The notes under the pieces are model-generated. The model saw only the letters and a list, made by a program, of their open reading frames with translations. It was not told the origin of the DNA and searched no databases. Positions 1 to 7,383 of a DNA stretch of 9,885 bases are shown here, one piece after another. Origin of the DNA: Actinomyces sp. (GTDB taxonomy: Bacteria; Actinomycetota; Actinomycetes; Actinomycetales; Actinomycetaceae); contig DUQT01000155.1 in NCBI GenBank assembly GCA_012837655.1, positions 1-9,885 on the forward strand, in the 5' to 3' direction. The translations under genes and the position numbers were made by a program. Position 1 is the stretch's first letter, and each line of letters begins with the position of its first letter.

Positions 1-1
1 A

Positions 2-124
2 GACGACGCAGACAAGGCGCCGGCGCTCCTTGGAGCCATCCGAGCAGACCTTGTAGACGTCCTCATTACAAATCCGGACACGGCAGCCGCAATCATCACC
101 AGTTTGAACAACTCGAAAGGATAA
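2..124 (+). CDS. C-terminal fragment of a SorC/DeoR-type sugar-sensing transcriptional regulator
   Basis: The open frame enters from the left edge and stops at TAA 122-124, so only about 40 residues are visible. They read DDADKAPALLGAIRADLVDV followed by LITNPDTAAAIITSL. This pattern (Lys, then a run like 'ALLGAIRADLVDVLIT', then an acidic residue, then 'TAAAII') is typical of the end of the sugar-phosphate-binding effector domain in SorC-family regulators, where the last helices follow the phosphate-sensing pocket. The DNA-binding N-terminus lies outside the window. The stop is 2 nt before the next start codon, so the two genes are almost certainly one operon, and the regulator probably responds to a phosphorylated sugar or polyol handled by it. 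The family call rests on a short tail; a DeoR-type regulator with a related domain is the main alternative. Confidence 0.72.
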   Translation, partial: DDADKAPALLGAIRADLVDVLITNPDTAAAIITSLNNSKG

Positions 125-126
125 TC

Positions 127-1188
127 ATGGCAGAAATAGCAGTCCTCGGCGCTGGCATCATGGCCACTGCCCTTACCTTCCCCCTTACCGAAAATGGTCA
201 CAACGTTCGTTTGGTCGGAACTCACCTTGACCGCGACATCATCACCTCAATCCAAGACAGCGGTGTCCACCCGAACCTTGATTTGAAGGTCAACGAGGGC
301 GTTACTGCGTACCAGCTTGAAGAAGCAGAAGAAGCTTTTGAAGGCGTCGACGTTGTAATGCAGGGAGTTAACTCCTTCGGTGTTCACTGGGCAGGCGAGC
401 ACCTGTCCAAGCTGGTTAAGCCTGGCATGAAGATCATCTCCGTTACCAAGGGCATGGAAGCCGACGAAGATGGCACGCTGCACATGCTTCCGGAAGTGGT
501 GAAGTCCTACTTCGATCCAGAACTTGTCGAGCAGGTCACCTGGTCCGCAATCGTGGGCCCCTCCATCGCAGGCGAAGTCGCCGTACACCACGACACATGT
601 GTGGTCTTCACGGGTGACGATCAAGAATCGCTTGACTACCTGGCTGACCTCTTCCGCACGGATTACTACCACGTGTGGACTTCGACCGACTTCCTCGGAC
701 ACGAAATCGGCGCTGCAACCAAGAACATTTACGCCTTCGCAGCCGGCCTTGGACAGGGCCTGCTAATCAAGGAAGGCAAGGAGAACGACCGGTACGTTCG
801 CTACAACTACAACGCTGCAGTATTCGGTCAGGGACAGACCGAGCTGCGCCAGTTCATGAAGCTACTCGGTGGCATCCCCGAAACCGCCGACGGCCTTGCC
901 GGCGTGGGCGACATGTTCGTAACCTCAATGGGCGGCCGCAACGTTCGTGCAGGCACGTACGTTGGACAGGGCATTCCGTTCTCCGAAGTCCGTAACGACC
1001 TCATGAAGGGCGTTACCCTGGAGGGCGTGCGGGCAATCTCTGTTATCGGAGGAGCTCTCAAGCCTCTGACCGAGCGTGGCATCATCAAGGAAGAGGACTT
1101 CCCGCTTTGCCGTTACCTCTACGAAATCATTGAGGAGGACGCGCCGCTCAACATGCCGTGGCACAAGTTCTTCGGTGGCGAGAAGTAA
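127..1188 (+). CDS. Divergent GpsA-like NAD(P)-dependent glycerol-3-phosphate dehydrogenase
   Basis: This 353-residue cytosolic protein belongs to the NAD-dependent glycerol-3-phosphate dehydrogenase family (dihydroxyacetone phosphate to sn-glycerol 3-phosphate, or the reverse). A Rossmann dinucleotide motif GAGIMATAL lies at residues 8-16. The helical domain holds GHEIGAATKN, where Lys199 aligns with the family's catalytic lysine (usual form GGALKN). It is followed by ADGLAGVGDMFVTS and GGRNVRAG, the counterparts of the GpsA 'GLAGLGDLVLT' and 'SRNRRFG' motifs. The ATG has a Shine-Dalgarno AAAGGA at 117-122. Differences from housekeeping GpsA are the nucleotide loop (IMATAL in place of the usual WGTAL) and extra residues around 211-235 (LLIKEGKENDRYVRYNYN). 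With a SorC-type regulator gene directly upstream, it may be a catabolic paralogue acting on a polyol phosphate rather than the lipid-precursor enzyme. The family is clear and the substrate is not, so I give no gene symbol. Confidence 0.83.
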   Translation: MAEIAVLGAGIMATALTFPLTENGHNVRLVGTHLDRDIITSIQDSGVHPNLDLKVNEGVTAYQLEEAEEAFEGVDVVMQGVNSFGVHWAGEHLSKLVKPGMKIISVTKGMEADEDGTLHMLPEVVKSYFDPELVEQVTWSAIVGPSIAGEVAVHHDTCVVFTGDDQESLDYLADLFRTDYYHVWTSTDFLGHEIGAATKNIYAFAAGLGQGLLIKEGKENDRYVRYNYNAAVFGQGQTELRQFMKLLGGIPETADGLAGVGDMFVTSMGGRNVRAGTYVGQGIPFSEVRNDLMKGVTLEGVRAISVIGGALKPLTERGIIKEEDFPLCRYLYEIIEEDAPLNMPWHKFFGGEK

Positions 1189-1265
1189 GCAGCGCCCTCG
1201 GGCCTGAAAATCCGGGGCTTGCAGTTTTCGCATACGCGATGTGAGCGCTGCCCTCAACGAAAATA

Positions 1266-1314
1266 AGTTGAATGGGGAGTGGGATAAAATTCTGTCCCGC
1301 TCCCCATTTCAACT
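1266..1314. terminator. Long inverted repeat before purU, candidate terminator of the gpsA-like operon
   Basis: The left arm 1266-1284 pairs with the right arm 1295-1314 over 19 base pairs, with one G-U pair (1280/1299) and one bulged T near 1308, around a 10-nt loop (1285-1294). On the + strand no T-run follows it. On the - strand it is followed by TTATTTT. It lies 77 nt after the gpsA-like stop and ends 11 nt before the purU start. A terminator without a U-tract, as is common in actinobacteria, fits best on the + strand. It could instead be an operator, because it abuts the proposed purU -10 element. The hairpin is certain and its role is inferred. Confidence 0.6.
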
Positions 1315-1319
1315 ATGGT
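1314..1319 (+). promoter_or_regulatory. Candidate -10 element for a leaderless purU transcript
   Basis: TATGGT fits the TAnnnT pattern of actinobacterial -10 hexamers and ends 6 nt before the purU ATG, so initiation about 7 nt downstream would fall on the A of that ATG. There is no Shine-Dalgarno sequence ahead of purU, which fits leaderless translation. No convincing -35 is visible at 16-18 nt spacing. An alternative -10 is TAAAAT at 1285-1290 in the loop of the inverted repeat, which would give a short leader that still lacks a ribosome binding site. Confidence 0.33.
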
Positions 1320-1325
1320 TAAACT

Positions 1326-2192
1326 ATGGCAGTCGAAAAGAATGAAACTGGTGAGAACTTGGTTCTCACGCTCTCGTGTCCAGACCAGCCGGGCATCGTG
1401 CACGCGGTGTCGGAACTGATTGTCTCGAACGACGGCAATATTATTCAGTCGCAGCAGTTTGGCGATCCGGACACCGGATTGTTCTTCATGCGAGTCGAGT
1501 TGGAAAGCCCCAACGGGCGAGGTCCAATCGTTGACGGTATGGAAGGTTTCGCGAATAAATTCGACGCCACTTGGAACGTGGACAAGATGGGGCGTGCCCT
1601 TCGGACAATCATCATGGTTTCGAAGGAAGGTCACTGTCTGACGGACCTTTTGTACCGTCAGCGTTACGCGGACCTGCCCATTGAGGTCGTCGCAGTGGTC
1701 GGAAATCATCCTGACCTGGCGCCGGTCGCGCAGTTTTACGGCAAACCGTTCCTGTGCATTCCTGTTACGAAGGAAACGAAGAAGGAAGCGGAGACTGAAC
1801 TGCTGAACCTGGTTCGCGCCGAGAAAGTGGAACTGGTTGTACTCGCACGTTACATGCAGATCCTGTCGAAGGAACTCACCGAAGAACTTGCCGGTTCCAT
1901 CATCAATATTCACCACTCATTCCTCCCGTCCTTTAAGGGCGCGAGGCCTTATGCGCAAGCCCATGATCGCGGCGTGAAACTAATCGGTGCGACCGCGCAC
2001 TATGTAACCGAGGATCTGGACGAAGGCCCAATCATCGAGCAGGACGTCACGCGTGTGACACACAGAGATTCCACGCGCGACCTCGTTTCTGAAGGTCAGG
2101 ACGTTGAACGGCGAGTGCTGGCACAGGCTGTGAAGTGGCACTCCGAGCACCGCGTCCTCATGAACGGAACACGCACGGTTGTCTTCAACTAG
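1326..2192 (+). CDS. purU: Formyltetrahydrofolate deformylase (10-formyl-THF hydrolase)
   Basis: PurU hydrolyses 10-formyl-THF to formate and THF, balancing the one-carbon folate pools in the cytosol. The 288 residues match the usual length. An N-terminal ACT domain (about residues 11-85) opens with VLTLSCPDQPGIVHAVSELI, the classic PurU start. A formyltransferase-type catalytic domain follows (about 95-280). It contains NIHHSFLPSFKGARPY, whose Asn194 and His196 match the NxH pair of formyl-transferring enzymes, and LDEGPI, whose Asp232 completes the catalytic triad. The ATG at 1326 is the only plausible start: a stop lies just upstream in frame (1320-1322) and the ACT domain begins within a dozen residues. 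No Shine-Dalgarno sequence is visible. The gene is separated from the upstream operon by an inverted repeat and followed after 52 nt by the yhgE pair, with no obvious terminator between, so co-transcription with that pair is likely. Confidence 0.96.
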   Translation: MAVEKNETGENLVLTLSCPDQPGIVHAVSELIVSNDGNIIQSQQFGDPDTGLFFMRVELESPNGRGPIVDGMEGFANKFDATWNVDKMGRALRTIIMVSKEGHCLTDLLYRQRYADLPIEVVAVVGNHPDLAPVAQFYGKPFLCIPVTKETKKEAETELLNLVRAEKVELVVLARYMQILSKELTEELAGSIINIHHSFLPSFKGARPYAQAHDRGVKLIGATAHYVTEDLDEGPIIEQDVTRVTHRDSTRDLVSEGQDVERRVLAQAVKWHSEHRVLMNGTRTVVFN

Positions 2193-2244
2193 AAGCGCTA
2201 ACGCCGTGCGATTTTGACTGACTTCCGGTGTGGCGGTGGGATGA

Positions 2245-4809
2245 ATGAAGGACAGCTGGCACGTATTCACCAGAGACGTAAAGCGCATACTCGCTGTACC
2301 GCGGTCTCTGATCATCATCGCCGGAATCTTGGTGACTCCGGCGCTGTACACGTGGCTCAACATCCTGGCATTTTGGGATCCCTACACGGAGACCGGGAAC
2401 CTGCCAATTGCCGTCGTAAACAATGACCGGGGAACGTCCTCGGAAATTACGGGCGATCTGAACGTTGGCGACATGTTGATCGACCAACTATCTGAAGATG
2501 ACCAGCTTGGGTGGGAATTCTTAGACGAGGACACGGCAAGTGAGAGGGTTCGATCTGGCGACGCCTACGCTTCTTTCGTGATCCCTGAAACCTTCAGTGA
2601 GGACCTGGCTGATATTTTCACCGGGTCAAGAAAACAGCCGACTATCGACTATTACGTCAATGAGAAAAAGGGTGCCGTAACTCCGAAAATCACCGATGCC
2701 GGCGCGAGTGCCCTGGATATCGAAATAACTTCCGCCTTCCGACAAGAAGTCGGGAACGCGATTGTAAACGCTCTGCGCGATGGGGGCTTGCAGGTTGAGG
2801 CTGACATAACCGGCGCAGAGGACTCTGCTTCGGGTGCTCTAAAACGCATGCGCGAAGATCTAATCGACTCGCAGAGGACCTTGGATTCGGCGGACTCGTC
2901 GCTAGCGGAATCCGCGCGCAATTTAGGTGACGTGCGAGCTGCGCTCGCGGCAGCAGATCCAGTACTTGTAGACGTGTCTGCCGCTATAAGTAATTCTCAA
3001 GCAATTTTGGGAACCGTTGTATCCGATGCGCAAGAGTTTGCCGTGGCGGCGAGCGAGGCGAGCGTAACTGCCCAGCAGGCGCTCAATCAGTCTTCGGCCG
3101 CTGCGAGTGTTGCAGTGTCTGACACGACGGCTCGGATTACGGAGATGGACACACAACTCCAAGCCGGGGTTGAGCGTACCAACTCTTCGATAGCTGAGGT
3201 CCGCGAGGGCATATCGATCCTGGAAGACTTCGAAGTGACCCAGGACTTGGCGGCCGAACTGACCTCGAAGCTGGATAACACCCAGGAGTTGCTAGATCGG
3301 GTTTCACAAGCCGGGTCGGATTCCGCGGCGGCAGCTGAGGACTTGGACGCACTGGTTAAGGCTCTAGATCAGGCGTTGGCTTCAACGCAAGGCGTTGCCA
3401 ATCAGACACGAGATTTGGCTGGCCAGGCTGTCAATACGCTGACAGGCCAAGTGGCTCAGATGTCGGTCAGCTTGGGAAGGGTCGATTCTGCGGTAGCTAG
3501 CACGCGCTCATCGTTCGTTGAGGTTTCTCGCTTGGTTGATGGGCTCGAAGAACAGCTCGGCTCCGCTCAAGGAGTTCTGCGACAAGCGCAGGGAAATCTG
3601 GGAGATCTTGCCGACTCCACTAGCGTTGCTCAAACGGATGTTGCAGCGCTAGCCTCCGCCCTCCAGGATGGAACACTTGAAACTATCACTGGTTTGGATG
3701 CCAACAACATCGGACGCTACCTGGCGTCGCCTGTCGAGTTCGAACAGCAACCTGTCTTCACCGTAAACGCCTACGGCTCGGGTATGGCTCCAATGTTCAT
3801 CAACCTGTCGATGTGGATTGGTGCCCTGATACTCGTCATTATTTTCAAGGTGGAAGTCGATAAAGAAGGCTTTGAATGGTTGAGCGTGCGTTCGGCCTAT
3901 ATCGGGCGCTTCATGCTTTCCGGCGTGTTGTCGATGGCGCAGGGACTGATAGTTAGCGTGGGTAGCTTGCTTATCGGAGTACAGGTTGCGAGTGTTCCGG
4001 CATTCATCCTCACACCCATGATCATTGGGCCTTGCTACTTTGCGATAACTTACGGGCTAGCTGCCGCATTTAGTCACGTGGGGCGCGCTCTTGCGATCCT
4101 GCTGGTGGTGCTTCAGATTCCGGGGGCTTCCGGAATCTATCCAATCGAACTGATGCCCGGATTCTTCCGCGCTCTGTATCCGATTCTGCCTTTCTCATAC
4201 GGCATTGACGCAATCAGAGAGACCATCGGCGGCTTCTACGACGGACGCTACCTGCAGGTCATGAGTGTCTTGCTTCTGATCGGCTTTTCCGCTCTGGTGT
4301 TGGGCTATTTGGGCAGACGTCATCTGGGCTACTTCACCCGGCTCTTCTACGATGACCTGGAGCGTACCGAACTCGTCCTCAACGAAAAAGTGGAGTTGCT
4401 TGGTACGCGCTACCGCCTGAGCAATATCATTGCGCTACTTTCTAACCGCAAGGAATTCTCTGCACGGGTTGCCTACCGAGAAGAGAAATTCACCGCGCGG
4501 TATCCCCTGATGATGAAGGGATTCATGATCTTGGGAGCTCTGGGGCTCATCGCACTGAGCCTGGTCGCTAACCTCACTTCGGTGAGCAAGCCGGGTGTGC
4601 TTGGTCTGGTAGCGGTTTGGGGATTCCTGATCATCGGAGCGCTTGTCTCAACTGAGGCGCTAAAGAGTTCGATCGAACGGGCAAGCGACCTTTCACACTT
4701 AAGTGACGACGAGCTGCTGGATAGTCTTGAACGCAACCGTGATCTGGATGCCCCGCAGCTTTCAGCTAGCGAGGCGCAACAACTCGCCACTAGCGAGGCG
4801 CAACAATGA
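2245..4809 (+). CDS. YhgE/Pip-family membrane protein, first of a tandem pair, with C-terminal extension
   Basis: This 854-residue protein is of the YhgE/Pip type, whose relatives include the lactococcal phage infection protein Pip and B. subtilis YueB, an SPP1 phage receptor. The physiological function of the family is poorly known. Membrane helix 1 (about 20-40) leads into the family N-terminal block (LYTWLNILAFWDPY, then IAVVNNDRG). Residues of about 170-500 are extracytoplasmic, rich in Ala, Ser, Asp and Gln, and look coiled-coil. The membrane block follows with helices near 518-538, 553-580, 583-608, 615-635 and 669-690, including VVLQIPGASGIYPIELMPGF, the ABC-2-like motif of the family. 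After DDLERTE (703-709), where its downstream paralogue ends, it runs on for about 145 residues with two more helices (758-780, 784-803) and a charged tail. A GGTGGG ribosome binding site at 2235-2240 supports the ATG at 2245. No ATP-binding domain is encoded nearby. Confidence 0.88.
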   Translation: MKDSWHVFTRDVKRILAVPRSLIIIAGILVTPALYTWLNILAFWDPYTETGNLPIAVVNNDRGTSSEITGDLNVGDMLIDQLSEDDQLGWEFLDEDTASERVRSGDAYASFVIPETFSEDLADIFTGSRKQPTIDYYVNEKKGAVTPKITDAGASALDIEITSAFRQEVGNAIVNALRDGGLQVEADITGAEDSASGALKRMREDLIDSQRTLDSADSSLAESARNLGDVRAALAAADPVLVDVSAAISNSQAILGTVVSDAQEFAVAASEASVTAQQALNQSSAAASVAVSDTTARITEMDTQLQAGVERTNSSIAEVREGISILEDFEVTQDLAAELTSKLDNTQELLDRVSQAGSDSAAAAEDLDALVKALDQALASTQGVANQTRDLAGQAVNTLTGQVAQMSVSLGRVDSAVASTRSSFVEVSRLVDGLEEQLGSAQGVLRQAQGNLGDLADSTSVAQTDVAALASALQDGTLETITGLDANNIGRYLASPVEFEQQPVFTVNAYGSGMAPMFINLSMWIGALILVIIFKVEVDKEGFEWLSVRSAYIGRFMLSGVLSMAQGLIVSVGSLLIGVQVASVPAFILTPMIIGPCYFAITYGLAAAFSHVGRALAILLVVLQIPGASGIYPIELMPGFFRALYPILPFSYGIDAIRETIGGFYDGRYLQVMSVLLLIGFSALVLGYLGRRHLGYFTRLFYDDLERTELVLNEKVELLGTRYRLSNIIALLSNRKEFSARVAYREEKFTARYPLMMKGFMILGALGLIALSLVANLTSVSKPGVLGLVAVWGFLIIGALVSTEALKSSIERASDLSHLSDDELLDSLERNRDLDAPQLSASEAQQLATSEAQQ
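4766..4806 (+). repeat. 24-bp-period tandem duplication at the junction of the two yhgE genes
   Basis: The 17-bp sequence CTAGCGAGGCGCAACAA occurs at 4766-4782 and again at 4790-4806, a period of 24 bp (8 codons). In the first gene it encodes the near-repeat ASEAQQLATSEAQQ at the extreme C-terminus. The second copy provides GAGG (4795-4798), 7 nt before the ATG of the second gene, and its last base is the A of that ATG. In the first copy the same position reads ACT, so there is no start. This looks like a small slippage duplication that copied the ribosome binding site. Confidence 0.85.
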
Positions 4810-7313
4810 AACAGATCCTCTTCATTGCCCGCGATGATCTGCGCCAAATCGGCAGTAGTGTGATGGCGAAAATTTTCGTCGTCATCCTGATTGCCGTTCC
4901 ACTGTTCTTCACGTGGTTCAACGTGCTGGCAACTTGGGAACCGTTTGATAACTCGGATCAGTTAAAGATCGCCGTAGCCAGCACGGACGTTGGATACAGG
5001 AGCGACGTCCTGGACATGCAGTTGAATGCCGGCGATCTAGTGCTCAAAGATTTGGCGACTAACGACCAACTCGATTGGGTTATTACCAGCGAGGATCGTG
5101 CCTTGGAGGGCGCTCGGTCGGGCGAATACTACGCCGCGATTGTTCTTCCGCCCGACTTCTCGCAGTCGATGTTCACGTTCTATATGGGAGGCGCGTCGCC
5201 CGCCAACATCACGCTTCACACCAACGAAAAGAAGAACCCGCTGTCCGCGAATCTGACCACGCAGGGCGTGCAGGGCGTAACTGCGCAAATCAACAACTCG
5301 TTTTCGCAGACTCTGGCCGAAGTTGCCGTATCTTTGGCCGAAGATGCCTCAACTTACTTGGATGACGAGGCTACTCAAGCGACTCTAGATCGACTAAATA
5401 ATCGACTTGAATCGCTATCGGCACAGTTGAATGCCGGTGCCGATACGGTGGACTCCCTGTCCGCGCTCATCGGTTCTTCGATTCCGTTAGCAAACGGAGT
5501 GAATAATCTTGCCTCCAGCGTGCAAGATTCTTTCGAGGGCGCAGTCGGCAACTCGTTGGGCTCAGGTGGCGGCAGTGTTGACCCGTTCTCGGCAATATCT
5601 GCAGGCCTTGGTGATTCTTTGGATTTGGCGGCCTCAAACATTTCAAACGTCGAATCCCGTTTGGATGATCTTCTGAACTCGGCGGACTCCACTGCGCAAA
5701 GTAGTGCCGCAGCGATAGAACAGTTGGCCGCAATGCTCGATGAGCAGATTGCAGGTTTTCAAGAAACGCGCGATGAGATCGTTCGAATTATTGACGAGGC
5801 CGGAATTGGGGATCTGGTTGAGGGCACGGTAATCGAAGACTTCGTTGCTGATCTGGACGCTGCGATTGCACGCCAGCAAGGACTTTCGGATCGATTGAAG
5901 ACGATTGCGAAGGATCTGCGCGACGGGGCAACAGGTGGTTCGGACACTGCAGACACAGCGCGTGAGGCAGTGGATCAAGCAGCTGCTGCGATCAAGTTAG
6001 CGTATGAAAATTATTCGCAGAACTTGCAGCCTCAAATTGACAGTTTGCGTCGCAATCTCCAGTCGACTAGTGAAAATGCGGCGGTGTTCCGTTCGCACAT
6101 GGAAACCGTCAAGGCGACCCTGTCGGAGACCGAGGACGGCCTAGTCGCTGTGATGCGCCGTTCGCAAGAGGCGCTGGGTGAAACTGCGGAAAGCATGCGC
6201 GGGGGAGCCGATCGGCTAGATGACGTAATCGACAAGATCGTGAAGGCTCGAGATGGGGACAACTTCGATCAGGTTGCGCAGGCACTCGGCACTGACCCGC
6301 AGGGCTTTGCTCGTCTGATTGCATCGCCTGTGGCAGTGGAACGTAATGCTGTGTTCCCCGTGATTTCATTCGGTGTGGGCATGACCCCGCTGTTTACTGC
6401 GATTGCGCTTTGGGTTGGAGCCCTGCTGACAGGCGTCTTCATCCGGGTCGATATTTCAAAGAACGTAGGCAGGCGATACCTGGCTAGCACTGCAGCCGCT
6501 GCGGGCAAGGACACCGATATAGACGACAGGGACGCTGCGGTCGATGCGGGCGACGCGGACAAGTCTGGTAGCGAATCTGAAAGTGCACAAACCGAACTTG
6601 ATGCTACGCAAGCTTCACCCGGCGCGGTTGCCAAGACCGCCCTCGAAAATGGGGACGAAACTGGCGACGTCGATTCGGGCCAGTCGGAAGAAGTGGCTGA
6701 ACAACAAGAATCCGCAGAAGGGGAGGTGTCAACCGAAGATGCCGCGCCGAGGGGCGAGGCGCCCGCGGAAAACAAGAGCCAGCCCAAGCATTCAAAGCAG
6801 AAGCCCGTGTTCAATGGTGTGCAGGAATACGTGGGTCGTTTTGTAATGTTCTGGCTGATTGGCATGGCGCAGTCGACGTTGCTGATGGGCGGATTGATCC
6901 TGTTTGTCGAGATCGAACCCGTGCACCCATTCCTACTGATCGTGGTGGGTTGGATTACTTCGACGGTGTTTATGAGCATTATTTATACGCTCGTGTTTGC
7001 GCTATCTAATGCAGGCAAGGCCGTCGCGGTTTTGCTCTTGGTACTACAGATTTCGGCGGCGGGTGGAGCCTATCCGCTTGAGCTCCTGCCACAGTGGTTC
7101 CAGAACATCAGTCCCTGGTTGCCTGCGACCTACGCGATCAATCTGATGCGCGCAGCGATTTCTGGAATTTTCGAGGGCGATTTCTTGCACAACTTGCTGA
7201 TGATTTCGCTATTCGTCCTTCCTAACTTGCTCATCGGGATTGTGCTTCGCCGAACTGTTTCGGGCAAGGTTGAAAAGATTAATCAGGATCTCGAACGAAC
7301 CAAGGTCATGTAG
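4806..7313 (+). CDS. YhgE/Pip-family membrane protein, second of a tandem pair, with acidic cytoplasmic insert
   Basis: This 835-residue paralogue of the preceding protein starts in a 4-nt overlap (ATGA) with it, implying translational coupling. Helix 1 (about 19-39) leads to FFTWFNVLATWEPF and a family N-terminal block that aligns with the first protein (LNAGDLV, DQLDW, ARSGEYYAAIVLP). A large extracytoplasmic coiled-coil-like domain runs to about 505. ASPVAVERNAVFPV then matches ASPVEFEQQPVFTV of its partner. Membrane helices are near 522-546, 678-703, 709-734, 740-760 and 795-816, with LLVLQISAAGGAYPLELLPQ as the family motif. Between helices 2 and 3, about residues 560-668 form a low-complexity insert rich in Asp, Glu, Ser and Ala, ending in a basic patch (KHSKQK). 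The first protein has only a short loop there. By topology the insert should be cytoplasmic. The protein ends at DLERTKVM, just where the first protein's extension begins. The pair may form a heteromeric complex; function unknown. Confidence 0.88.
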   Translation: MKQILFIARDDLRQIGSSVMAKIFVVILIAVPLFFTWFNVLATWEPFDNSDQLKIAVASTDVGYRSDVLDMQLNAGDLVLKDLATNDQLDWVITSEDRALEGARSGEYYAAIVLPPDFSQSMFTFYMGGASPANITLHTNEKKNPLSANLTTQGVQGVTAQINNSFSQTLAEVAVSLAEDASTYLDDEATQATLDRLNNRLESLSAQLNAGADTVDSLSALIGSSIPLANGVNNLASSVQDSFEGAVGNSLGSGGGSVDPFSAISAGLGDSLDLAASNISNVESRLDDLLNSADSTAQSSAAAIEQLAAMLDEQIAGFQETRDEIVRIIDEAGIGDLVEGTVIEDFVADLDAAIARQQGLSDRLKTIAKDLRDGATGGSDTADTAREAVDQAAAAIKLAYENYSQNLQPQIDSLRRNLQSTSENAAVFRSHMETVKATLSETEDGLVAVMRRSQEALGETAESMRGGADRLDDVIDKIVKARDGDNFDQVAQALGTDPQGFARLIASPVAVERNAVFPVISFGVGMTPLFTAIALWVGALLTGVFIRVDISKNVGRRYLASTAAAAGKDTDIDDRDAAVDAGDADKSGSESESAQTELDATQASPGAVAKTALENGDETGDVDSGQSEEVAEQQESAEGEVSTEDAAPRGEAPAENKSQPKHSKQKPVFNGVQEYVGRFVMFWLIGMAQSTLLMGGLILFVEIEPVHPFLLIVVGWITSTVFMSIIYTLVFALSNAGKAVAVLLLVLQISAAGGAYPLELLPQWFQNISPWLPATYAINLMRAAISGIFEGDFLHNLLMISLFVLPNLLIGIVLRRTVSGKVEKINQDLERTKVM

Positions 7314-7381
7314 CCGGTTGGATGTGCGGAGCCCCGGTTCTATGCGCAGCGCCCGGTTCAGCGCGTTAGGTGCGCAGTGCC
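7314..7381 (+). repeat. Three degenerate direct repeats right after the second yhgE gene
   Basis: Beginning at the first base after the stop codon, three units each open with CCGGTT and close with a GCG-rich block ending in GC or GCC: 7314-7333, 7334-7352 and 7353-7381. The first two are about 20 nt, and the third has extra bases in the middle. They are imperfect and carry no gene. Their role is unknown; they may be slippage products or part of a 3' untranslated structure. Confidence 0.5.
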
Positions 7382-7383
7382 CC

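Noticed and set aside
1189..1251. Inverted repeat GCAGCGC (1189-1195) / GCGCTGC (1245-1251) after the gpsA-like gene
   Set aside because: Only 7 pairs around a 49-nt loop; the much longer inverted repeat at 1266-1314 is a better terminator candidate.
1315..1419. 34-codon frame starting at an ATG 11 nt before the purU start and overlapping it
   Set aside because: There is no Shine-Dalgarno sequence, the product is composition-biased (Arg/Ser/Trp), and the ATG lies inside the proposed -10 element. Chance is the simpler explanation.
1254..1916. 220-residue open frame on the - strand opposite purU
   Set aside because: It lies antisense to a clearly identified purU, has no recognisable motifs, and is the kind of shadow frame that biased codon use produces.
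2213..2242. Promoter before yhgE1 using TTGACT at 2214-2219
   Set aside because: The -35-like sequence is good, but at 17 nt spacing the hexamer TGGGAT is not a credible -10. Read-through from purU is more likely.
6269..6979. 236-residue open frame on the - strand opposite yhgE2
   Set aside because: Its Ser/Pro/Ala-rich sequence mirrors the acidic low-complexity insert on the + strand, and it has no domain or ribosome binding site I can support.
2245..7313. Type VII secretion locus, because EsaA is related to YhgE/Pip
   Set aside because: No WXG100 protein, FtsK/SpoIIIE-type ATPase or other ESX component is in the window; the neighbours are folate genes.
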